From Bacteroidales bacterium (GTDB lineage Bacteria > Bacteroidota > Bacteroidia > Bacteroidales > F082): a DNA stretch of 52,714 bases. The notes under the pieces are model-generated. The model made no database searches. It saw nothing but the letters and a program-made list of their open reading frames with translations, and was not told where the DNA came from. The position numbers were made by a program, and so were the translations under genes. Positions within the stretch are counted from its first letter, which is position 1. Each line of letters starts with the position of its first letter. Shown here one piece after another: positions 9,290-16,572 of the stretch. The DNA lies in the NCBI GenBank assembly GCA_017549605.1, contig JAFYUH010000047.1, positions 1 to 52,714 of the forward strand, given 5' to 3'.

Positions 9290-10525
9290 ATGGAAAAAAG
9301 AGTAGTTATAACAGGCATGGGTGCCATCACCCCACTTGGCAATAATGTCGAGACTTTATGGAACAACCTTATCAACGGAGTCTGCGGCATTGATTATATA
9401 ACAAAGATAGACACTTCAGACATCCCTGTCAAAATAGGTGCTGAAGTAAAAGATTTCGATCCTATAGCGCATGGCGTCGACGCTGCTTTCGCACGTCGTA
9501 ACGACTTGTTCTCAATCTACGCCTTGGCAGCATCTATAGAAGCGATGCAAGGCAACGAAGGCTGCTTCGATCCAGAACGCCTTGGTGTTTACGTAGGCTC
9601 AGGCGAAGGCGGTTTCAACACAATGTTGAAAGAAATAGTAAAATGGACAGAACAAGGAGCTAAATGGATCTCTCCTCTCCTCATCCCAAGCATGATATCA
9701 AACATCGCTGCTGGCAACATCGCCATCCATCATAACGCATGCGGCGTATGTGTGCCAGTCGTAACAGCTTGCGCTACAGGAACACACTCAATCGGTGAGG
9801 CTTATCGCGCCATCAAACACGGCTACGCAGACGCTATCATCACAGGCGGCAGCGAGGCAGCAGTCAACCCTGTCAGCATAGCAGGCTTCGCAAACTGCAA
9901 GGCACTCTCACGCGCTGAAGATCCAAAAGAAGCTTCATTGCCTTTCGACAAACGTCGTGCTGGTTTCGTACTCGGCGAAGGCGCTGGCATCATACTCCTC
10001 GAAGAATATGAACACGCTAAAGCTCGCGGCGCCAAGATATACGCCGAGGTATGCGGCTACGGCAACACCTGCGACGCTCATCACGTCACAGCACCTCACC
10101 CAGAAGGAAAGCAAGCAGCTCGCGCTATCAGAATGGCCCTCGAAGAAGCTAAATATAACGAAAACGATGTGCTTCACATCAACACTCACGGAACAGGCAC
10201 ACCGCTCAACGACAGCTCAGAGACAGCAGCTATCAAGGCAGCTTTAGGTGAAGAAAACGCTCGCAAGGCTTATATCAACTCAACAAAATCTATGACAGGC
10301 CATCTCCTCGGAGCAGCAGGCGGCGTTGAGATCATAGCAGCGGCATTGGCACTCCATCACGGCATAGTGCCTCCAACAATCAACCTCAACGAAGCTGACC
10401 CTAGCTGCGACCTCAACTACACTCCTAACGTCGCAGTGAAAGCAGACCTGACAATAGCGATATCACAATCACTCGGATTCGGCGGCCATAACGCTTGTAT
10501 AGCTCTTAGAAAAATTAACAATTGA
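9290..10525 (+). CDS. fabF: 3-oxoacyl-ACP synthase II (FabF/KAS II)
   Basis: Elongating condensing enzyme of 411 residues, extending acyl-ACP with malonyl-ACP. The active site is complete: Cys161 in VTACATGTHS, His300 in INTHGTGTPLND, and Lys333 with His338 in STKSMTGHLLGAAGG. The glycine-rich end is LGFGGHNACIA. Length and start (MEKRVVITGMG) are standard. It follows fabH by 3 bases and is therefore probably translationally linked. Its last residues, Ile-Asn-Asn and the TGA stop, lie inside the repeat word AACAATTGACAATT, so the extreme C-terminus is repeat-derived and is followed by more copies before fabZ. Confidence 0.94.
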   Translation: MEKRVVITGMGAITPLGNNVETLWNNLINGVCGIDYITKIDTSDIPVKIGAEVKDFDPIAHGVDAAFARRNDLFSIYALAASIEAMQGNEGCFDPERLGVYVGSGEGGFNTMLKEIVKWTEQGAKWISPLLIPSMISNIAAGNIAIHHNACGVCVPVVTACATGTHSIGEAYRAIKHGYADAIITGGSEAAVNPVSIAGFANCKALSRAEDPKEASLPFDKRRAGFVLGEGAGIILLEEYEHAKARGAKIYAEVCGYGNTCDAHHVTAPHPEGKQAARAIRMALEEAKYNENDVLHINTHGTGTPLNDSSETAAIKAALGEENARKAYINSTKSMTGHLLGAAGGVEIIAAALALHHGIVPPTINLNEADPSCDLNYTPNVAVKADLTIAISQSLGFGGHNACIALRKINN

Positions 10526-10548
10526 CAATTTACAATTAACAATTGACT
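10514..10548. repeat. AATTGACAATT phrase tract between fabF and fabZ
   Basis: Words AACAATTGACAATT, TACAATT and AACAATTGACT fill the entire fabF-fabZ gap and supply the fabF stop codon. The same class fills the gap between the acyl-CoA dehydrogenase and fabG genes (15007-15065) and occurs at 21181-21212 and 28621-28655. Confidence 0.8.
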
Positions 10549-10977
10549 ATGACAAAAGAAGAATTAAAGAAATACTTACCTCACCGCGAGCCTATGCTGC
10601 TCGTAGATGAAATCAACATAGATGAGAACAAAGTGGTACATTCTAAGTATCATGTCACAGGAGAAGAGTTTTTCTTGAAAGGACACTTCCCAGGACAGCC
10701 TACAGTTCCAGGTGTGATCTTATGCGAGATTATGGGTCAGTCATGCGCCCTTCTCATCCTCGATGACTTAAAAGACAAGATAACATTATATACAGGCCTC
10801 GACAACGTACGTTTCAAACATCAGGTAGTTCCAGGCGACACTATAGAAGTTGAAGCTACATTATCAAGCCAAAGAGCTAATATGTATTTTTGCGAAGCCA
10901 AAGCTACAGTCAACGGCAAGCTTTGTGCTAAAGGCAGCTTATCATTCGCATTAATTGAAGATCAAAGAAATAAATAA
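10549..10977 (+). CDS. fabZ: 3-hydroxyacyl-ACP dehydratase (FabZ-like, hotdog fold)
   Basis: Protein of 142 residues; dehydrates 3-hydroxyacyl-ACP to trans-2-enoyl-ACP. The FabZ signature is clear: LPHREPMLLVD near 10-20, the catalytic His46 in KGHFPGQPTVPG and catalytic Glu60 in VILCEIMGQS. The ATG at 10549 is chosen; a TTG two codons earlier lies inside the repeat tract and is unlikely to be used. The stop codon overlaps the etfB start by one base (TAATG), implying coupled translation. A role in this operon rather than the housekeeping cycle is possible, since a second FabZ elsewhere cannot be excluded. Confidence 0.92.
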   Translation: MTKEELKKYLPHREPMLLVDEINIDENKVVHSKYHVTGEEFFLKGHFPGQPTVPGVILCEIMGQSCALLILDDLKDKITLYTGLDNVRFKHQVVPGDTIEVEATLSSQRANMYFCEAKATVNGKLCAKGSLSFALIEDQRNK

Positions 10978-11882
10978 TGAACAATAAATATTTCCAGATA
11001 GTAGTGTTGGCAAAACAAGTGCCTGACACACACAACGTCGGCAAGGACGCCATGAAAGAAGACGGCACCATCAACCGTGCTGCTTTGCCTGCAATCTTCA
11101 ACCCTGACGATTTGAAGGCCCTCGAGATGGCTCTCGCTTGCAAAGACGCTCTTAAAGACATCATGCCTGTGAAGGTCACCATCATCACTATGGGTCCTCC
11201 ACGCGCAGCAGAGATAGTACGCGAATCCATGTTCCGCGGCGCCGACAACGGCATCGTCATCAGCGACAAAAGATTCGCTGGCTCCGACACCTTGGCGACA
11301 TCATACGCCTTGTCGGCAGCAGTAAAGAAATTAGGTCATGTCGACCTCGTTTTCACAGGACGTCAAGCCATCGACGGCGACACAGCGCAAGTCGGTCCTC
11401 AGGTAGCTGAGAAATTAGAACTACCTCAGATCACCTACGCTGAAGAACTCGTCTCTATGACAGAAAACGAAATCATCATCAAGAGACGCTTAGACAGAGG
11501 CGTTGAGACAGTGAAGACAACTTTCCCTGTCTTGGTAACAGTACACGGCAACGCAAACGACTGCCGTCCTCGTCACGCAAAACGCGTCATCATGTACAAA
11601 AACGCTTCTACCTATTCTGAAAGACAACAGTCAACAGACAACAGTCAACAGACATTGTCGACAGAAGCATTATGGGAGAAAAGACCATTTCTCAAAATTG
11701 AAGAATGGAATGCCGACGACATCAACCCTGACTTCTCAAGATTAGGTATGAGTGGCTCTCCTACAAAAGTCAAATCAATAGAAAATGTTGTTCTTACAAG
11801 TAAAGAGAATAAAACCATAAACAACAGCGAAAGCGAAATTAACGAACTTATGAAAGAGCTTATCACAGCTCACATCATCTAA
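10977..11882 (+). CDS. etfB: Electron transfer flavoprotein, beta subunit (EtfB)
   Basis: Protein of 301 residues, the AMP- or FAD-carrying beta subunit that with EtfA shuttles electrons from or to acyl-CoA dehydrogenases. Visible motifs: VVLAKQVPDT at the N-terminus, VTIITMGPPRAAEIVRE near 67-83 and TGRQAIDGDTAQVGP at 127-141, a form like clostridial, NADH-linked ETFs rather than the mitochondrial type. Residues 216-226 (RQQSTDNSQQT) are encoded by a copy of the intergenic phrase repeat, a small insertion in a region of variable length; the frame is preserved. The start overlaps the fabZ stop by one base. The next gene is acpP, not etfA as is usual. Confidence 0.92.
   Translation: MNNKYFQIVVLAKQVPDTHNVGKDAMKEDGTINRAALPAIFNPDDLKALEMALACKDALKDIMPVKVTIITMGPPRAAEIVRESMFRGADNGIVISDKRFAGSDTLATSYALSAAVKKLGHVDLVFTGRQAIDGDTAQVGPQVAEKLELPQITYAEELVSMTENEIIIKRRLDRGVETVKTTFPVLVTVHGNANDCRPRHAKRVIMYKNASTYSERQQSTDNSQQTLSTEALWEKRPFLKIEEWNADDINPDFSRLGMSGSPTKVKSIENVVLTSKENKTINNSESEINELMKELITAHII
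11623..11653. repeat. ACAACAGTCAACAG phrase inside etfB
   Basis: Two tandem copies of GACAACAGTCAACA plus GAC, the reverse complement of the intergenic word GTCTGTTGACTGTTG found at 2739, 15907 and 37581. It is read in frame as RQQSTDNSQQT. Confidence 0.85.
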
Positions 11883-11908
11883 ATTAAAAACATTAAAAAA
11901 GAATTATT

Positions 11909-12148
11909 ATGAACACAAGAGAACAAGTTATAGACATTATCGTAAATAAATTAGGTGTTGAACGTGAAACAGTAGTTGACAGCGCAAGCTTCACAAACGA
12001 CCTCGGCGCTGACTCATTAGACACTGTTGAGCTCATCATGGAATTCGAAAGAGAATTTGAAATCAATATCCCAGACAACCAAGCAGAAAACATTTCTACT
12101 GTTGGTGAAGCTATCTCTTTCGTTGAAAGCGCTGTAAATAACAAATAA
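11909..12148 (+). CDS. acpP: Acyl carrier protein
   Basis: Acidic protein of 79 residues that carries acyl chains on a phosphopantetheine arm. The attachment site is Ser36 in [14 protein letters not shown], with the usual helix order and length. It sits between etfB and etfA, 26 bases after the former and 24 before the latter. This placement suggests ACP thioesters, not only CoA thioesters, are the substrates of this operon. Whether it is the sole ACP of the cell or a dedicated second one cannot be decided from the window. Confidence 0.95.
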   Translation: MNTREQVIDIIVNKLGVERETVVDSASFTNDLGADSLDTVELIMEFEREFEINIPDNQAENISTVGEAISFVESAVNNK

Positions 12149-12172
12149 TCATTTTATTCTAAAACTTGAATC

Positions 12173-13195
12173 ATGAACAACATATTAGTATTCTGTGAGA
12201 TAACAGAGGAACAACAGATAGCTGAGGTGAGTTTGGAGCTTTGCTCTAAGGCTCGCAAGCTCGCCGACAGGCTAAACTCGCGCCTCGATGCCATCGTCAT
12301 AGGAAACGACATTAAAAATATAGAAGAACAATTATTCCCATTCGGTGTCGATTCTGTTTTTTATGTAAACGACCCACGTTTATCATTCTATCAAACCCTT
12401 CCTTTCTTCAGTACTATCGCTAAATTAATTCAAGAAGAGACACCGGAGATTGTTCTTTTCGGAGCTACTGCAGTAGGCCGCGACCTCGCACCTCGCATCT
12501 CATCTTACTTGCGCTGCGGACTCACAGCCGACTGCACAAGCTTGGAAATCGGCGACCATACCGATGCCAAGACACAGACAGTATATAAAGACGTATTATA
12601 TCAAATACGTCCTGCTTTCGGCGGTAACATCGTCGCTACCATCGTCTCTCCTGAGACAAGACCTCAGATGGCGACAGTACGCGAAGGCGTCATGAAAAAA
12701 GAAATCTACAACGAAAACCATAAAGGCGTCATCCGTAACCTCAAAGCTGAAGATTATATCAAAGACAGCGACTTATGCGTAGAGATATTAAATCGTCAGA
12801 TTGAAGCTCAGAAGGTTAACATCAAAGGTGCTCCTATCATCGTGGCTGGTGGCTACGGCATGGGCTCAAAAGAGAACTTCGCTCTTCTCCATGAACTCGC
12901 TGACGTCATCGGCGGCGAAGTAGGCGCTACACGCGCAGCCATCGACGCTGGATTCACAGAGATAGAAAGACAGATAGGTCAGACAGGTGTCACAGTGCGT
13001 CCTAAGCTTTATATCGCATGCGGAATCTCTGGAGCAGTACAACACCGCGCCGGCATGGATCAATCGGCCAAGATAATATCTATCAACACCGACCCTAACG
13101 CACCTATCAACAGCATAGCCGACTATACCATCATCGGCGACGCTATGGATATCTTGCCTAAGATGATAAAAAGTTATAAAAATAATATGTTATAA
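12173..13195 (+). CDS. etfA: Electron transfer flavoprotein, alpha subunit (EtfA)
   Basis: Protein of 340 residues forming the ETF heterodimer with EtfB and binding FAD through its C-terminal domain. Motifs: ILVFCEITEEQQIAEVS at the start, LFGATAVGRDLAPRIS near 95-110 and, in the FAD domain, GGYGMGSKENF at 226-236, then VRPKLYIACGISGAVQH near 275-291 and INTDPNAPINSIADY near 304-318. These match the conserved ETF-alpha C-terminus. The gene is followed immediately by a phrase-repeat tract and then the acyl-CoA dehydrogenase, its likely redox partner. Similarity of the FAD-domain words to clostridial EtfA leaves electron bifurcation open, but the sequence alone does not prove it. Confidence 0.94.
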   Translation: MNNILVFCEITEEQQIAEVSLELCSKARKLADRLNSRLDAIVIGNDIKNIEEQLFPFGVDSVFYVNDPRLSFYQTLPFFSTIAKLIQEETPEIVLFGATAVGRDLAPRISSYLRCGLTADCTSLEIGDHTDAKTQTVYKDVLYQIRPAFGGNIVATIVSPETRPQMATVREGVMKKEIYNENHKGVIRNLKAEDYIKDSDLCVEILNRQIEAQKVNIKGAPIIVAGGYGMGSKENFALLHELADVIGGEVGATRAAIDAGFTEIERQIGQTGVTVRPKLYIACGISGAVQHRAGMDQSAKIISINTDPNAPINSIADYTIIGDAMDILPKMIKSYKNNML

Positions 13196-13270
13196 ATGAC
13201 TAAGGGCAAAAGACTAAGGACTAAAGTATTTTATGAATGTCTGTTGTCCGTTGTCTGTTGTCTGTTGACA
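13196..13270. repeat. Phrase-repeat tract between etfA and the acyl-CoA dehydrogenase gene
   Basis: It begins right after the etfA stop with ACTAAGGGCAAAAGACTAAGG and, from 13239, GTCTGTTGTCCGTTGTCTG and further copies. An apparent upstream extension of the next reading frame through this tract encodes only repeat residues and is not used as the start. Confidence 0.85.
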
Positions 13271-13284
13271 TAAAAACAAGAAAT

Positions 13285-15015
13285 ATGAATTTCTATAATG
13301 ATAACGAAAGCTTAAAGTTTTATCTCTCACATCCTGTGATGGATAAGATTATCAAGTTGAAAGAACGTAACTTCGTCGACTGTGAAAATGACATGATGGC
13401 ACCTGAAAACGTTGAAGACGCCATCGACAGCTACGACAAAGTCTTGGAAATAGTTGGCGACTTAACAGCTAACGTGTTAGAACCTAACGCTGAGAGCGTG
13501 GATCACGAAGGTCCTCAAGTCGTCAATAATGAAATAGTTTATGCTAAAGGCACACAGAAAAACCATGAGGCTTTGCGCGACGCTGGTCTCTACGGTATGT
13601 CATTGCCTAGAAAATATAACGGTCTTAACTTCCCTTACGTTCCTTACGTGATGGCAGCGGAGATGGTGTCGCGCGCCGACGCTGGCTTCGCTAACATCTG
13701 GGGACTTCAAGACTGTGCAGAGACCATCTACGAGTTCGCCTCTGATGAGATTAAAGACAAATATCTCCCTCTCATCAACGAAGGCTTCACTTGTTCAATG
13801 GCTCTTACCGAACCTGACGCCGGCTCTGATCTCCAGTCAGTAAGACTTAAAGCAACTTTTGATGATGAACACAACTGCTGGAGACTCAACGGTGTCAAAC
13901 GTTTCATCACTAACGGCGATGCTGACATCCAGCTCGTCCTCGCTCGTTCTGAAGAAGGAACGACAGACGGCCGCGGCCTCTCTTACTTCTTATACGACAG
14001 AAGAGACAATGCCGTCACAGTGAGACGTATCGAGAACAAACTCGGCATCAAAGGCTCTCCTACAGCAGAGCTCGTATTCAACAACGCTCCTGCCCTCCTC
14101 ATCGGCGAACGCCGCATGGGTCTCATCAAATACGTCATGTCATTGATGAACGGCGCACGTCTCGGCGTAGGCGCTCAGTCAGTAGGTCTCGCAGAAGCAG
14201 CTTATCACGAAGCTCTCAACTACGCTCAACAACGCGAACAATTCGGCAAGGCTATCCTCAACTTCCCACAGGTTTATGAGATGATAGGCTTGATGAGAGC
14301 TAAGATCGACGCAACACGTTCATTGTTATACGAGACAACACGTTTCGTCGACTTATACAAGGCATACGACTCTATCAGTAAAGAGAGAACTCTCACAGCT
14401 GAAGAACGTCAAGACATGAAATATTCTCAACGCTGCGCCGATATGATGACACCGATGCTCAAGCTCTTCGCCAGCGAATACGCTAACCAAGTGGCTTACG
14501 ACAGCATCCAGGTTCACGGCGGCTCAGGATTCATGAAAGAATACAAATGCGAACGTCATTACAGAGACGCAAGAATATTAAACATCTACGAAGGAACATC
14601 ACAGCTTCAGGTGGTGGCAGCCATCCGCTTCATCGGCAATGGCGCTTACCTCAAACGTGTGGAAGAATATGAAGCAATGCCGTTGAACGAAGAATTGTTG
14701 CCACTTCGCCAACGCATCAACAAGATGAAAGAAAGCTACCTCAAAATCGTTGAGACAGCCGAGAAATTCGGAACATCATCAGAAGCTTACGACTTCCTCG
14801 CTCGCAGAATGGTAGAAGCTATGGGACACCTCATCATGAGCCATCTCCTTTTACAAGACGTTAATAGAATCTCAGAAGCTCAAAATTTCAAAACCTCAGA
14901 AGCTCAATTCATGAAGTCTTGCAAAATAACAATAGCTTTAGGTGAAGCTGAAATCGCAAAAATCCTTACATTTGTGGAAAATTTCAAAGAAGAAGATTTA
15001 TCAATGTACAATTGA
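13285..15015 (+). CDS. Acyl-CoA (or acyl-ACP) dehydrogenase, long form
   Basis: FAD flavoprotein of 576 residues that interconverts acyl and 2-enoyl thioesters, passing electrons to or from ETF. Signature words: SMALTEPDAGSDLQS near 171-185, RLNGVKRFITNGDAD near 200-214, QREQFGKAI near 316-324, and NIYEGTSQLQ at 433-442, where Glu436 corresponds to the catalytic base of medium-chain enzymes. About 120 extra C-terminal residues follow, as in the long ACADs of Bacteroidales. The start at 13285 (MNFYNDNESLKF) is chosen because upstream codons are pure phrase repeat. Residues 529-541 come from a CTCAGAAGCTCAAAA phrase, and the final Tyr-Asn-stop from an ACAATTGACAATTG phrase. No enoyl-ACP reductase gene is present in the operon, so this enzyme may fill that step. 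Confidence 0.92.
   Translation: MNFYNDNESLKFYLSHPVMDKIIKLKERNFVDCENDMMAPENVEDAIDSYDKVLEIVGDLTANVLEPNAESVDHEGPQVVNNEIVYAKGTQKNHEALRDAGLYGMSLPRKYNGLNFPYVPYVMAAEMVSRADAGFANIWGLQDCAETIYEFASDEIKDKYLPLINEGFTCSMALTEPDAGSDLQSVRLKATFDDEHNCWRLNGVKRFITNGDADIQLVLARSEEGTTDGRGLSYFLYDRRDNAVTVRRIENKLGIKGSPTAELVFNNAPALLIGERRMGLIKYVMSLMNGARLGVGAQSVGLAEAAYHEALNYAQQREQFGKAILNFPQVYEMIGLMRAKIDATRSLLYETTRFVDLYKAYDSISKERTLTAEERQDMKYSQRCADMMTPMLKLFASEYANQVAYDSIQVHGGSGFMKEYKCERHYRDARILNIYEGTSQLQVVAAIRFIGNGAYLKRVEEYEAMPLNEELLPLRQRINKMKESYLKIVETAEKFGTSSEAYDFLARRMVEAMGHLIMSHLLLQDVNRISEAQNFKTSEAQFMKSCKITIALGEAEIAKILTFVENFKEEDLSMYN
14871..14908. repeat. CTCAGAAGCTCAAAA phrase inside the acyl-CoA dehydrogenase gene
   Basis: Words CTCAGAAGCTCAAAATTTC and AAAACCTCAGAAGCTCAA, read in frame. 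The same class occurs intergenically at 16143-16203 as ACTCAGAACCTCAAAA. It encodes the polar stretch ISEAQNFKTSEAQ in the C-terminal extension. Confidence 0.7.
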
Positions 15016-15065
15016 CAATTGACAATGAAAGTATAATTGTAAATTGTACATTGTTAATTGTTAAC
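15007..15065. repeat. AATTGACAATTG inverted phrase tract upstream of fabG
   Basis: Three copies of ACAATTG on one side and AATTGTAAATTGTACATTG on the other can fold into a long imperfect hairpin. The tract supplies the stop codon of the acyl-CoA dehydrogenase gene and fills the gap to fabG. Confidence 0.8.
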
Positions 15066-15078
15066 TAAATTTAACGTT

Positions 15079-15825
15079 ATGAGATTATTATTAGAAAATA
15101 AAACAGCTGTCATCACTGGTGCAGCTAGAGGTATCGGAAAAGCTATCGCTAAACGTTTCGCTGAAGAAGGTTGCAACATCGCTTTCACCGACTTAAATGA
15201 AGAAAATATCAAGGCTACAGAAGCTGAATTACAAGCTCTCGGCGTGAAGGTAAAAGGCTACTTGTCAAACGCAGCTGACTTCACAGACGTTGAAAATACA
15301 GTAAAACAAATCCATGCAGACTTCGGCAGCATCGACGTATTAGTCAACAATGCTGGTATCACACGCGACACTTTGATGATGAGAATGACAGAAAAACAAT
15401 GGGACGATGTCATCACAGTTAACTTGAAGTCAGCATTCAACTTCATCCACGCTGTCGTTCCTATCATGGCACGCCAACGTAACGGCAGCATCATCAACAT
15501 GGCATCTGTCGTTGGCGTATCAGGCAACGCAGGTCAGGCTAACTACTCAGCATCAAAAGCCGGTATGATAGGCCTCGCAAAATCTATCGCTAAAGAAATG
15601 GGCTCACGTAACATCAGAGCTAACTGCATCGCTCCAGGTTTCATCATCACAGACATGACAAACCAGATCTCTGAAGAAGCAAGAGCTGACTGGATGAAGA
15701 TCATCCCATTGAAACGTGGCGGCACTCCAGAAGACGTAGCAGATACAGCATTATTCCTCGCAAGCGATATGTCAAGATACGTCACAGGACAGACAATCCA
15801 CTGCTGCGGCGGGATGAACTGTTAA
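15079..15825 (+). CDS. fabG: 3-oxoacyl-ACP reductase (FabG, short-chain dehydrogenase)
   Basis: Protein of 248 residues that reduces 3-oxoacyl-ACP to the 3-hydroxy form using NADPH. The dinucleotide motif TGAARGIG is at 13-20 and NNAG near 90-93; the catalytic residues are Asn115, Ser143, Tyr156 and Lys160 (NYSASKAG), followed by IAPGFIITDMT and the typical C-terminal VTGQTIHCCGGM. The ATG at 15079 is preferred over an upstream ATG that begins in the repeat tract. It is the last gene of the operon, followed by a terminator. With FabH, FabF, FabZ and ACP it completes three of the four elongation steps; the fourth, enoyl reduction, is covered only by the ETF/acyl-CoA dehydrogenase pair. Confidence 0.94.
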   Translation: MRLLLENKTAVITGAARGIGKAIAKRFAEEGCNIAFTDLNEENIKATEAELQALGVKVKGYLSNAADFTDVENTVKQIHADFGSIDVLVNNAGITRDTLMMRMTEKQWDDVITVNLKSAFNFIHAVVPIMARQRNGSIINMASVVGVSGNAGQANYSASKAGMIGLAKSIAKEMGSRNIRANCIAPGFIITDMTNQISEEARADWMKIIPLKRGGTPEDVADTALFLASDMSRYVTGQTIHCCGGMNC

Positions 15826-15870
15826 GCCTTAGTTCTAAAATCAATATCCTTTTTCATTTTATATTTCAAG

Positions 15871-15904
15871 AATCCGTGTCGTTTGATGCGGATTTTTTCT
15901 TTTT
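15871..15904 (+). terminator. Terminator of the fab/etf operon
   Basis: AATCCGTGTC pairs with GATGCGGATT over ten positions (two G-U) around a GTTT loop, followed by a T-rich run. It lies 45 bases after the fabG stop. Confidence 0.85.
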
Positions 15905-15906
15905 AA

Positions 15907-15937
15907 GACAACGGACTACGGACAACAGTCAACAGAC
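15907..15937. repeat. GACAACGGACTACGGACAAC phrase tract
   Basis: Tandem copies of GACAACGGAC and GACAACAGTCAACAGAC, the same class as at 11623, 13239, 25838 and 37581. It is the first element of the gene-free mosaic 15905-16550. Confidence 0.85.
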
Positions 15938-15954
15938 TTTGGGTATGCGGCGTT

Positions 15955-15988
15955 TGAGCCTATCGAAGGCATGAGTTCGACAGGCTCA
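15955..15988. repeat. TTCGACAGGCTCA hairpin phrase
   Basis: TGAGCCTATCGAA and TTCGACAGGCTCA form an almost perfect 13-base inverted repeat around an 8-base loop, followed by GTGACC. I recall this word as a recurrent intergenic element in bacterial genomes; there is one copy in this window. Confidence 0.75.
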
Positions 15989-15998
15989 GTGACCAAAA

Positions 15999-16140
15999 CT
16001 TTGCGTTCCTTTGCGTCTTTGCGAGAATATTCTGTCGTACCTTCGGCACTCTGATTTATTTGGCAAATCTTCTTTGCAGGGATTACGCACTACGTGCTTC
16101 ATCACCTGCCTATATTCTGTCGCTCCTAACGGAGCTTTTT
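15999..16140. repeat. Mosaic of CTTTGCGT and TATTCTGTCG phrases
   Basis: Words are CTTTGCGTTCCTTTGCGTC (15999 on), TATTCTGTCGTACCTTCGGC (16028 on) and TATATTCTGTCGCTCCTAAC (16111 on). The last word's CTCCTAACGGAG is a small palindrome followed by T-rich sequence. No coding potential was seen. Confidence 0.6.
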
Positions 16141-16142
16141 TG

Positions 16143-16203
16143 AAACTCAAAAACTCAGAACCTCAAAATTTTGAGATTTTTAATTTCTGAGATTCTGAAT
16201 TTT
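16143..16203. repeat. AACTCAGAACCTCAAAA inverted phrase tract
   Basis: AAACTCAGAACCTCAAAATT is followed by its approximate reverse complement, giving an A/T-rich imperfect hairpin. Same class as the in-frame copy at 14871. Confidence 0.65.
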
Positions 16204-16368
16204 ATAATAGCAGGGTGCGTTAGGGATTGCAGCGGCATCCTTTGCGAGCTTTTCGGGAACGGGATTCGGGAACGGGGAATTGGGTGAGATTTTTTTGAGC
16301 GAGGGAAAATTAAGCGAGCAAAGATATAGCGGAAAGCCCGACGGCGATAGCCGGAACGCCCAAAATAA
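16204..16368. repeat. Unclassified gene-free stretch of the mosaic
   Basis: It contains AGGGATTGCAGCGGCATCC, then a purine-rich stretch and AGCGGAAAGCCCGACGGCG. I recall similar words between genes of other Bacteroidales. The short open frames here are not convincing genes and their composition matches the repeats. Confidence 0.4.
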
Positions 16369-16437
16369 GACTCTAAGACACCAAGTCACCGAGACGCCAA
16401 GTTCAGAGTTCAAAGCTCAGAGTTCAAGGTTCAAAAA
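16369..16437. repeat. CCAAGTCACCGAGACGCC and GTTCAGAGTTCAAAG phrase tract
   Basis: ACACCAAGTCACCGAGACGC followed by GTTCAGAGTTCAAAGCTCAG and AGGTTCAAAA. The first word is the same class found inside three T9SS sorting domains (16652, 42565, 45119). Confidence 0.8.
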
Positions 16438-16470
16438 AAATCGCCACGATTTCTCATGGCGATTTTTTAT
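16433..16470. terminator. Bidirectional terminator at the 3' end of the 1523-residue T9SS gene
   Basis: AATCGCCA and TGGCGATT form an 8-base stem flanked by an A run on the left and a T run on the right, so it can work in both directions. Confidence 0.75.
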
Positions 16471-16572
16471 TAGGATCTGAGGAATTAAGGAACTAAAGGT
16501 ATGAGGAATATTTCCTTAGTTCCTCAAATCCTCATACCCTCAAATCCTATTTATTTCTTAACGAAGCGTTTT
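16463..16572. repeat. 110-bp duplicated 3' block, copy 1
   Basis: By eye identical to 42376-42485 over its full length: T tract, AGGATCTGAGGAATTAAGG, a CCTCATACCCTC phrase tract, the stop codon and the last codons of the T9SS gene. Confidence 0.85.

Noticed and set aside
13237..13284. Upstream extension of the acyl-CoA dehydrogenase (16 extra residues)
   Set aside because: These codons consist of the GTCTGTTG phrase and a short spacer; the family-like N-terminus begins at 13285.
15907..15937. Possible CRISPR-like array of GACAAC words
   Set aside because: The units are directly tandem with no spacers of constant length, and there are no cas genes in the window.
16180..16480. Two short open frames in the mosaic region (both strands)
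   Set aside because: They run through several phrase repeats, have no recognisable domain and no promoter, and overlap each other on opposite strands.
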